Shown here piece by piece: positions 11,464 to 21,003 of a stretch of DNA of 64,000 bases. The stretch is from Cercospora beticola (Eukaryota; Ascomycota; Dothideomycetes; Mycosphaerellales; Mycosphaerellaceae). A program made the position numbers and the translations under genes. The stretch's first letter is position 1, and each line of letters opens with the position of its first letter. The notes below the pieces were generated by a model, which was not told where the DNA came from, did no database searches, and saw only the letters and a list, made by a program, of their open reading frames with translations. The stretch is taken from positions 2,232,001-2,296,000 of the forward strand of contig NC_088940.1 of NCBI RefSeq assembly GCF_033473495.1, in the 5' to 3' direction.

Positions 11464-12085
11464 TCATGGACCTGGACCTTGTAGTGCGGGGTCCAAGTTT
11501 TGCTGGAAGTCTCGTTGCCAGTCTTGTGGCTGCGCGCTGGAAGCTCCTGATCTGGTTGGGTTCGAAGACGCATCCGGTGTTACTTTCTCTCGCAATACAG
11601 CTTCAGCTTCACCAGCCAATTGTTCCCAGCTGTAGCCCGAGCGAAGCTTCGCTAGGATCATAGAAGCATCTTGGTCGGAACTTGTTGCCATGTAATGCAG
11701 GAGGTCTATGGCGCGGGAGAATGTGTGTCCTGCGGCCAGATTATCTGCTCGCTGTTGTTCGGAAAAGTCGAAGACCGAGCCGGCTGACGAGTTGCCCGAG
11801 TTGACAGAGAGCGACGACGGTTTTGAGGCTTCAGCTTCGGCTTCGAGCTGATTGACCCTATCCTGTAGCAATCCGTTCTCTCGACGCATGGCCATGCCGC
11901 GACTTTCGCCTTCTTGAGTTTCGTAGATACATGGCTCCCCTTTCTCAACGCAGTTTGCGCATTATGGACGTCCTCCGTCGCACTGAATAGCTTATGAGAA
12001 ATTTTCATCACTCGAGAGCGGGGAATGAAAAGACACATACGCGAGTTTTCCTTCGTCGACACGTCCAACAAGCCACTTGCAACAT
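11464..12085 (-). pseudogene. Zn(II)2Cys6 transcription factor relic with in-frame stop in the zinc cluster
   Basis: Reading from ATG at 12085: exon 12085-12041 encodes MLQVACWTCRRRKTR. A 58-nt intron (12040-11983, GTATGT...TTCAG) leads to a second exon reading CDGGRP, a TAA stop at 11964-11962, then CANCVEKGEPCIYE. The six cysteines fit the CX2CX6CX6CX2CX6C zinc cluster exactly if the stop counts as one residue. The same frame continues ~165 codons through a typical linker and coiled-coil (ETQEGESRG..RRENGLLQDRV), then a DLLHYM..ILAKLRSG helix, ending at TGA 11464-11466. A fungal zinc-cluster factor is normally 500-900 residues, so this is also truncated. It could instead be a sequencing error at one base. 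Confidence 0.7.
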
Positions 12086-14242
12086 TTTAGGTCGATCTGC
12101 TGATCCTGGGCTTCGCTTCTGTCGCTTCTTTGTGCATTGATTGTCTGCCATTCTTCCAAGACATGTACCGCAGGATCAGGGTTGATTCGCTTTATGGTTG
12201 GATTTTAGGTATGGATTGGAAGTGGCAAACTAGGTGTGCCGATAAGTCGCTTGCGTTGAACCGCTTAGCATCCCTGCTCGCTGCCTGAGCTTCTGACTGG
12301 GCAATGTTGAGCGAGGAGGCTCTGCTGAACTTCGAACTCATATAATGAAACAGGACGGATTCACAGGCTGCAGACGCAAACTCCGAGTTCTTGCCCGATC
12401 AGTGCATTGCGACGGCTTTTGTGGGCCTCGGAACTGTGCAGGTGAGTTCTCGGTCGCCTCCCGGGAGATGGAGTCGGTTCTGCCCACGTGCAGGAGCGAG
12501 CTTATGGCACTGTGGCGAAAACGTAGAGATTCTGCATTGGCTGATTGCAGTAACACACTGTTTGAGCGATATCCTGCCTTCTTCGACGACGTTCTTACCG
12601 CCGCATCGACAGTTCTGTGTAGATGCAGTTCACATGGTCTGGCAGACGCTCTTCTCCAGACGCTTTTCAGCTTCTACAGGTTCTCAACAGAGGTAAGGAC
12701 GGAGGCAAATCGTTATGGGCCTTCAACGGCGAGCATGGCCCTGCGCGTGCCGTGAACTCGCAAGATCTTGACTGGCATTGGACTGCACGACTTGAGGTAC
12801 GCTTGCGAAGCGAAGATTGCCCAACACAGCAAGGAGATCATGCAAAATGCAGGCGATCGACGATGCTTCGGAACTTCATCCGATGACAACTCTGCTCGGC
12901 GTATGCTGTGCGCAACGCATGCCAGTTCCGTGAGTACAGCGAAAGTTCATGAAAGTATGTGCCATCCTCCCGAGTGCAGTTTAAACTGTTGCGTAATAGG
13001 AGGTATCATACTCCTGCGAAGCTGCTTGGTCATGCGCCTAAATCCGCTTCCACAAGCTACACCTCCGGGAAATGCAGCATGGTTAGACGCAGGAGTGTTG
13101 GAGCATGAGATGGACTTCGAAAGACGCAGAAATGTCTAGACCGTGCTCTATGTGAGATCTTCAGGCCACATGAGGCGACACTCTTCGGAGGGGACAGAAA
13201 AGATGGACGGTTCTGCTGCTTGCATGTGGAGGAGTGAGTCCTGCGGAAGAGTTACATTACAAGCCTGTCCCGTCTGATGGCCACTTTCCAGTGCCGTTCG
13301 CAGCAGTCCCGGGCCGTTTGTCTCATGTCAGCGACTGCGGAAAGCTGCGACTCCCTGTGTGACAAGTAGCCGTGTAGACGCCCTCCAAGCACCAAGATGG
13401 CACATTGTCCAGTATACCAATTGGCATCGATGCGCGTCCGTACGAGCATCTCCATACATCGCAGCTTGCAACTTTCCTTCCTTGCCCGAGAGTCGCACAG
13501 CATGTACTTTTACATGATGATTCGTATCATCTGTTCTCCTAATCAATTGCCTCAGAACGCCGCCCGTGCCGCTAATGGTATCATTCGTCTTCTGTACATT
13601 TCGCCTGTCGGCGATGCTCTAGTGTCCACCGCCACCAGAATACTTTATTTTCTCTTGTGTGGGCCAATAATTTGTGGGTAGAATCTCGACAAGTGGTGGT
13701 TGATTGAGCTTTTGGATTGCTGCGTCGCCTTTCGAGCATCCATGCATCCTCGTAGTTGTTGTTCCAGAGCAGCACAACCTGCTGCACTATAACCCGATGA
13801 CGCCCAGCATCCTGAGAGGTCAGTTAGCCAGATGCGACTGCTTCATGATACACCATGCGAGCGTACCTAGCATGCTGCTCATGATGCCCAGACATGGGTT
13901 TGCTTCGCCTTTGTTGGGCTTGCGAACGCGGAGTTTCGGTAAGGGAGGGAGCTTCGGCGTCGTTGTCTGCGCAGCCCTGGCCAGAGCCTCACGAGATGTC
14001 TTTCCGGCCACCATTTTGACGGATGTGGTGATGTTCGCTGCTCAGCGCACTCACAAGCAGTGGACGACTCCCGCGGCGTGTGTCTCGATTCAGATGCAAG
14101 TCACATGCTAGCGTGTTTTTGGCGAGACGCTGTCGCCTGGGCACGGGCACGAGCTTGTTGTTTGGGGTTCCACTTTCGCCGCGCTCTCAGGCACAAACAC
14201 ACTCCACACGCGCCGCTGCACGTCCGACCGCAACAAGGAACC
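12086..14242. other. Intergenic, no supported gene
   Basis: About 2.2 kb with only overlapping short open frames lacking domains or plausible splicing. It lies between the starts of the minus-strand relic and the plus-strand 1085-residue gene, so it would hold the promoter of the latter. The frame of that gene is open upstream to 14060 but without protein character. Confidence 0.45.
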
Positions 14243-17200
14243 ATGGACGCGGACACGACATCTATACACGACATCCATACCGGTCCCACCGATGCAATGC
14301 TCCCCACCGCCACGAGCTCCGACGACGACTCCGCCGCCGCATCGGCGCAACTCGAGTGGGACATGGGCGATGCCGCTGCGCTTGCGCCAAATCTTGTTCA
14401 CATCGCAAAGGTGCAGCGCGCGTGGGAGCGCAAGCCTGCATCGCCGTTTGCCAGGCGACGATTCAAAGTCGGGAAGATCATGAAGCGGACTGGGTCAGGC
14501 AACACACTCGCACCTCCCGGCATGTTTAACGTGCACATTCGCGAGCCTGCAAACACAGGCGCCACCGAAGGCACGCCGCTGAAGGCGGTCAAGAAGATGC
14601 GCGTTGGGAGCGGTGCGTCGGATCGCACATCGAGCATTGTCAGCAACTGGGACGGGCGGGGCAGTCCGCAAAATCGCAGAATCGTGACGAGAAGTGGTCG
14701 TGGCGATGAGCAACTAATTGCATTGGCGGACGAAGACGAGGATCAAGATTGCCCAACAAATGATATGGACGTGACCGCACTTGTCGCCGACAACGCACTC
14801 GAACGCGAAACCCCAGACGACCCTGAAGGAACCATGATTGAGATCCTCGATGAGAGCGGTATGAAGATGGACCTTGCTTCTAATGACGTGGATGACGACG
14901 AATGGACCGATGAAAGTGATGATGCTTCGGACTCAGACGACATTGACCATACACCTGATCAGTCAGAAGCCGCGCCCCAGCAGGATCGATCTACTCCTCC
15001 AACGACACGTTGCGAAGAGTCTCTCGCCGAAAGCGATGTCGATGATGATGCCACAGAAGTGGACGACGAAGAAGAAAGCGCGAGAGGATGGCAGAAGCTA
15101 CGCGATGAGCTGCCTGAGGAGAGGAGAAAAGAAGCTAAATCCTTGGGCATTCCGCTCGGCGAGTACCTTCGACGCTTCTCTCCTAGCTCTTCGGAGTCAA
15201 GAAAGGGCGACACGACAGATCTACGTGAGAACTCCGGCTCCACAGATGCCACGGACAGACTATCGAAAGTGCTGTCGAATGACCAGACGAGCTTACCACC
15301 CGGTTTCGTCTCACCTGCCGTCGCCCGAAGACGCCCGATTAGCCAGGTCAAAGCGCAGAACGCCAGTCGACGGAGGACACTTCCAAAGGACTTTGCAGCA
15401 CGACAAGCGGCCGTGCAAAACGACGCGCAATCTGACTCCAGGTATAACGTTCCTGATGAGCAGCACGATTCTCCGCAGGAAGACGCTTGCGTTCTCACCC
15501 CTGAGCAAGCTTACATCAAGCAGCAGCGGCAAACAACATTTGGGCAAGAAGATAGCATGGAGTCAACCGAGAGTCTACCTACTCCGACGTCGAGTCCGTC
15601 GGCCCGTGTCCCAGATGACTCTACGGCGGCCAGGTTCTCTAGTCCAGTCCCCAGCATCGCTGGATCACATCCGCGGTTACCACTTCGACGTTCGCCTAGA
15701 AGACAGTCCAGCAGCCCCTTCAAGCGGAAAAGTATCTTGAAGTCCACGCAGAAACCTCATTTGATTGCTTTCACACCCATCAAGAGGTCCGAGCAAGCCG
15801 CTTTCCGTGGTGATAGTTCGCCCTTACCTTTTGTGCCATCAGGGATCGCAATTGGAGATGATAACCCTGATCGAGCCGCACGATCATCTTCTGCACCACC
15901 GGAGGAGCCACAGATGTCACCGCGAAGACACCAGCAGCCGCGCATATCTGACGACACTGCTTTGCTCGAAGCGTTTCTCAAGCGGGCTTCTGAGAGCAAG
16001 AGCGTTAAGCGGGTGTCGGACACGGCAAGACGCGAATCCTTTGAGAGGCAGGCTGAAGGATCAGTCGTGCCCCAAGCGCTGGCCAGCAGTTCCCTTGTAC
16101 AAGTCGCGCCGACCTCGAAGGATGTGTTGGGAGATCTGGACCCTAACAGCCCATCTCCGCGCAAGGCGTCCATGACACTTCACGTTGCGATGCACAATCA
16201 GCCGTCGAATGCCGAAGATCCAATTTCAGACGATCATGACGAGGATGAACTTGCTTCACAGACAATCCAACGCCCAAGGCCCACAGCGAGTCGCAAAAGC
16301 GGTCGAACCAAGAAGAAGCCCGAGACTTTGTCAGCGAGCACGTACTCGGGGCCGGCAAAGATCTCCATCAAGGGCAGAAGTGAGGGCGTTGTGCTCAAGC
16401 AGACGGAGGCTCATAGGTTGGCCATGGAGACCAGGAAAAATACTCAGGGTAACAAGAAGGGTGCTGTCATGCCATTGGTGCGACTCAAGACCTTACGCGA
16501 GGAAGCGGAGGCTTTAGCAAAACGCAGTCCCGAACTTGGAAGCGACATGATGGAGATTGAAAAGCCAGCAGGACGGAAGGGCATCACGTGGTCCGAGACT
16601 TTGGTGTCATTCTACCAAGGCGAGGAGCCTGAAATCAGCATAATGACGGAAGATGCTTCACTAGATCCACTCTCGTCACAGGATGACACCGTCACTGGAT
16701 TGGAGGCAGGAATTGTGACAGAAGCACCGCCTGCCAGGGCAACGCCTAGCAAACCGAGAATGAGACGTCTGAAACCATCAAGGACTGCGAGCACGCCTGT
16801 CAAAGCTAAGCCCGTAGCTGGGCAATCGGCCCCGGTGACCGAAGGTGAGACTCAGGCGGCCACGACCACGGACAAGAAGCCCAGATCCTCAACGTCAGTA
16901 AAGCGACAGGTCTCACGCATCGCGACACCTGCGAAGCCGAAGCGAGGTGCGCCATCAAATGTTGACGACGATGACACAGTCGTGGCCGGTGACGATACTC
17001 TGCAGTTCATTGTGCCACCTGACGCCTCTTCAACCGTTCAAGATCATCCTGTGGCTAAGTTGAAGAGATCTATTCCAACCCCCGCGTCTAAAAGGACGAC
17101 CGGGACCAGGCTGCCAGCGCCGACTGCCACGCTTCCCACTACCGGCAAAGAGAACAACCTCATCGCATCTCCACCTAAGAAGCGGATGACGAAGACGTCC

Positions 17201-17500
17201 GCTCACGCTGCTGCGGCGCCTATGAAATTGGGACAGTCAGGCGAGCCTAGGAGCCTTGCGGCTGCTCCAAAATTTGACATTCAGAAGGCATCCAAAGGCC
17301 GCGCAGGGAATGATGGGCCCGAGGCAAGCTTAATATCCAGCCCACCAAAGAAGAGTGCACGTATGCTACCAGGGAAGGAGGTGGCAAGGGGCATCGTGCT
17401 CGGTGTTGGAGTAGGGGTTGAAGATCAGGACATCAAGCATGGTGAAATGTCATTGAAAAGCCCAGCCAAGAAAAGGACTACCAGGCGGATGATCAGCTAA
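14243..17500 (+). CDS. Large disordered basic/acidic protein, probably nuclear, function unknown
   Basis: Intronless, 1085 residues. I do not recognise a named family. Seen: Asp/Glu-rich tracts near residues 200-290, followed by Ser/Pro/Arg/Lys-rich sequence with many SP and TP dipeptides (for example SPRRQ, TPIKRS, SSPPKK), suggesting proline-directed phosphorylation. Several KKR/KRR clusters could be nuclear localisation signals. A more conserved-looking block lies around residues 700-790 (GPAKISIKGRSEGVVLKQTE, then a helix rich in Lys/Glu and GITWSETLV). Repeated SSPPKK-type motifs occur near the C terminus, which ends KKRTTRRMIS. Inference: a chromatin or cell-cycle protein. The start at 14243 was chosen over 14060 because the extra 61 codons look untranslated. 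Confidence 0.75.
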   Translation: MDADTTSIHDIHTGPTDAMLPTATSSDDDSAAASAQLEWDMGDAAALAPNLVHIAKVQRAWERKPASPFARRRFKVGKIMKRTGSGNTLAPPGMFNVHIREPANTGATEGTPLKAVKKMRVGSGASDRTSSIVSNWDGRGSPQNRRIVTRSGRGDEQLIALADEDEDQDCPTNDMDVTALVADNALERETPDDPEGTMIEILDESGMKMDLASNDVDDDEWTDESDDASDSDDIDHTPDQSEAAPQQDRSTPPTTRCEESLAESDVDDDATEVDDEEESARGWQKLRDELPEERRKEAKSLGIPLGEYLRRFSPSSSESRKGDTTDLRENSGSTDATDRLSKVLSNDQTSLPPGFVSPAVARRRPISQVKAQNASRRRTLPKDFAARQAAVQNDAQSDSRYNVPDEQHDSPQEDACVLTPEQAYIKQQRQTTFGQEDSMESTESLPTPTSSPSARVPDDSTAARFSSPVPSIAGSHPRLPLRRSPRRQSSSPFKRKSILKSTQKPHLIAFTPIKRSEQAAFRGDSSPLPFVPSGIAIGDDNPDRAARSSSAPPEEPQMSPRRHQQPRISDDTALLEAFLKRASESKSVKRVSDTARRESFERQAEGSVVPQALASSSLVQVAPTSKDVLGDLDPNSPSPRKASMTLHVAMHNQPSNAEDPISDDHDEDELASQTIQRPRPTASRKSGRTKKKPETLSASTYSGPAKISIKGRSEGVVLKQTEAHRLAMETRKNTQGNKKGAVMPLVRLKTLREEAEALAKRSPELGSDMMEIEKPAGRKGITWSETLVSFYQGEEPEISIMTEDASLDPLSSQDDTVTGLEAGIVTEAPPARATPSKPRMRRLKPSRTASTPVKAKPVAGQSAPVTEGETQAATTTDKKPRSSTSVKRQVSRIATPAKPKRGAPSNVDDDDTVVAGDDTLQFIVPPDASSTVQDHPVAKLKRSIPTPASKRTTGTRLPAPTATLPTTGKENNLIASPPKKRMTKTSAHAAAAPMKLGQSGEPRSLAAAPKFDIQKASKGRAGNDGPEASLISSPPKKSARMLPGKEVARGIVLGVGVGVEDQDIKHGEMSLKSPAKKRTTRRMIS

Positions 17501-20500
17501 GGCGGTCGGCCCCATGTTCTGTTGCACCATCTGCAGATCACCACTTTCATGGGCGACCCTCTTGCACGAATGAAATCGACTGCAAATGTGCCGGTTGCCA
17601 TTGTTGGGCCTCATACACGATCCAACAGTTCGTCTTGCTAGCAAGTCGCGTTACAAGCGCGGCTGTTCCCACGCAGCTGACCACAATTTGTACGTATTTT
17701 TACTTCTCTTGACGAAGTCACGATGTCACGCCACACAATCCCTAGCCCATCCATTCCCCCACGAGTACGAGTGGAATTTCTCCTACAGTTTCGCATGACC
17801 TCAGGGCTGCGAGGCCGGTGCGATGCTCCAAGATTCCAGCCAAGAGTTCTTGGTGTCACAACCCTATACTCTTGATATGACAATGTTCGTAGCCACATGA
17901 AGGCCCATCGACCTGCGTTGCAAAGCAGCTCGCTTGCGGGAGAGGTGGATCAGTGGCCGGGACTACGCCTAAGCATCGTCAGAATCTGGGATCATCACTC
18001 AGTAGTGAGAACCTGTCCAGGCGAACGAGCAGTCCAACGAGGTTCTTTGATGGAAGCACGGATCTCTCTCGGGCAATCCTGCTTCGGGCCGGCGTTAGAT
18101 ATGGCGCTATCACGGTGCATGAAAGTGAGGTCGAAATAGGCTCGTCGTAGGCCCGGAGGAAGCTCCATGATCGTCGGCTCACATCCGAAGCGCACCCACT
18201 TCCTTCCTTGCATATTCGCACCTCGTGCCCGCCTCCGATGAATCCATTGCTCGGCTGGGGAAAGTCGCCTGTCGGTATCGGCAGCTTGCAGCATTTGGAA
18301 GCTTGCTTCAGCTCGTCCAATCCGATAGTCCTCTCCCGAGGAAAGTCGCGCCTGCGCACGCTTTCTGGTCCTGCATTCTTCCAGATCCACATTGAGGATT
18401 TCGCGAACATGGATCTTCCATGATCAGCAAATAATCAACGAAATCAGCTACATAACACCTTGCAGCAGAATCGACGGCAGAGAGGACTGTCGTCGAACTC
18501 GCACTTTGCTCACAGACCCGACTCCACATCCCTGTGCTGTATGCAGGAGATCCTGAGTAAAATGCAAGTTTCACACTGGAAAGTTTGCAATGGCGGATAG
18601 CTTGGACTAGGCGGTACTTCCATTGGATACGTGCGGCGTCAGGCTAGCTGATGTAGCTGCAGTCGGGCCCTTCTCCGTCGCTGCGATCCGACTTCACCGG
18701 GACACCACACGGCCAGCTCCATGTCCCACGTATGTTTTTGTTCCAAGTACAGGGTGGTTCAATGGAGCAGGGCACGATCTCAGCTTGACTAGACTTGTGA
18801 CATGGTGCTCGGGGTGCTTGCTTCCTGGCTGTGTTCTTGTATGATGTGCTTCAATCTCGTTTTCCGGGGGTGAAGGGCGGTATGCGTATGTGCATTGTCT
18901 TACGCAAGGGCTTACTAAAGCCTTGGAAGCCAGACATACTCACTCAATTCGGAAAGGAAAATGCCATCAGAGATATCACGGCAGCACCGGGACTGGTATC
19001 AACGATGATGAGTGGCAGCCTTTCAACAGAACGGCCCAACGCAAGCCTTTCTCCGGGATTCGAACAGTTCACAGATCGTGCCAGCTTTATCAGAACATTG
19101 CGAGAAAGATTGTGCCTTTCATTGCCTCTCACTTTCCAGCATCTCGTCGCCCCCTGCGCCGGACAAGGCAGAGTTACGCAAACCAAAATTGAAGACGTAC
19201 TAGGGTTGGACGATTGACCGCGCCCTCCAGTGCAAACATTCGACAAAGGTTTGAGATATGTCAAATGTGCACCCCTGGATGTTACTGTGGACTATGTAAG
19301 ATGGAGTATAGCCACGCCGGCGAAAAGGCCGAGTCCGCGTTGCATTTCCGCGCGACGATCATGCATTGAAGTCTCCTTGCTCTGAGGCTTTTCAGAGACC
19401 AGTACCGGGACCCAACTTTTGTTGAGCTTGTTGAGGCAACAACATTTCGTACTGGACTTGAAAATCAAACATCACTCTCAAGTGTGTCCAACGCTTTACC
19501 TGCGTAGAAGCTAGGTCAAGCGACCAATAAGCTCCATCTCCGGACCCGGAATTGCATATACACGACTCGTGCGTCAAGTTTCTCCAAACAGCCTGCTATG
19601 CGAGACCGTCCCAGCGCTCTTACTAGCTGCAGTGCCAGCCAGCTGCCACGATTGGCAACTAATGTCAAAGCTTCTCACTCTGCCACTCTGAGAGCCACTT
19701 TCAGAGGCCCGGAGCAATGAGTGTCTTTCGTTACAGCAGTCCAATGCTGGTCACTTTGGTGCAATAGAGCACTTGTGATGTTGAGGTTCCGGCCTCCCCG
19801 ATCAAGAGACAGACGATAGATGAGTGTTCTTTTTCGCTCAGCCCTGACAAGTTCGATGGATATGTCATTTGGAGTGCTCAAGAAGCCTACAGCCGAACAC
19901 GGTCTACACCTCATACGCCTTACACTGTACGATACAGGTGGCTTGTTTAAATGTATTTCTGGAAACGCCTGTGCCTCAGCTACCGAGCAACCATCACGCC
20001 ACTGAGCGCAGGAAAAATGGGCATCTGCTGCAGGAGCTACAGCTATCACCTACCATTTGCAATCGGGCAGCAATCTTGTCGCCCAGTCGTGCCAGTAAGA
20101 AGTCGACAGATAGCATCCCTGCGCAGTCTAGCACGTGGATACCACATGCGGCTTCCACTTCCCTTGTGCAGGACACAGGACCGAGTCCGCGACAGCCCCC
20201 CCCCATTGTGGGTCCCGCAGATGTGTCCAAGAACCGATACTATCTCGCAGCCACTACATCATTCAGACGCATGCGGCACAGCTTGGCTGTTAGCACTGGA
20301 GAAGTTTGTGATTATGGCCATAGAAGTTTCCTATTTGCGCATTGTATCGTAATTTGTGGTCCAATATTAGCACCGTTCATCGTCTCATGGCTGCCACGCT
20401 TTACAACAGTCCATCAGCAAGCTGGCTCGCGGCGCGGGATCCATAGCACCAAGCGGCAAGTAGTAGCGACGGGCTTCGCACCGAATGTGTTACATGGAGC

Positions 20501-20573
20501 ATTCTGCGGCAACCAATGCAATCAATGTATTGCATTGCTTGGCGTATCAGGATTCCTCCTCCAGAGCCGATGC
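17501..20573. other. Gene-poor region, no supported gene
   Basis: About 3.1 kb downstream of the large disordered-protein gene. Open frames of 100-140 codons overlap on both strands (for example 17979-18410 minus and 18831-19217 plus), but none has a domain or a consistent spliced extension. A run of cytosines occurs near 20200. No tRNA cloverleaf was found. Confidence 0.45.
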
Positions 20574-21003
20574 TCAATTCCGATACCTCCCACGGACCGG
20601 ATCGAAGTAGCCACGGTAATGACCATGACCGTCAGCACCAGAACCTGGCAGCGATTATCAGTTAGTTACATCATGTTCGGAGCCACTCCCGAATTCGTAC
20701 CTCGCGTCATTGTCACTGGCACTGCAACTTGCGATGTGGGCGAGGGCGACTCATCGCCGTTTCCGACAGCGTCGTTTGCGCCAACAGGTTTCTGTGCTTG
20801 TCGACCATCGCGATACCTGAAAACATGCCAGAGCATCCACTGCGAAAACCTGTAAACAACGTTTCAGCTGAACGCGAAAGGCTTTGACGCACCCGTATGA
20901 TCCAGTTCGGTCGTTCTGGGAGCTCCGGATCTACGGCGAGATCGTATAGTGTCTTCGTGGTCGGTTGTGCCGTGTGATATATCCGCCGAACTTCTTCATC
21001 CAT
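20574..21003 (-). CDS. Probable small spliced gene, function unknown
   Basis: Three exons, 21003-20893, 20839-20701 and 20644-20574, joined by 53- and 56-nt introns (GTGCGT...CGCAG; GTACGA...CTAAC..CCAG), give a 106-residue protein. In its favour: both introns have typical fungal size, the second has a good branch site, and frame is kept through all three exons to a TGA. The product reads DPELPERPNWIIRW, a Trp/Tyr-rich stretch, a Pro/Ser/Thr spacer, then GADGHGHYRGYFDPVRGRYR. The exon-1 frame is open upstream to about 21183 without an ATG, so an additional 5' exon is possible. I recognise no family. Confidence 0.4.

Noticed and set aside
19050..19075. tRNA B-box-like sequence (GGGATTCGAAC, minus strand orientation)
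   Set aside because: The flanking bases do not form a T-stem and no A box or acceptor stem is found at the right distance.
19869..20855. 328-codon plus-strand open frame
   Set aside because: Overlaps the spliced minus-strand small gene, has no domain and an atypical composition; judged a chance frame.
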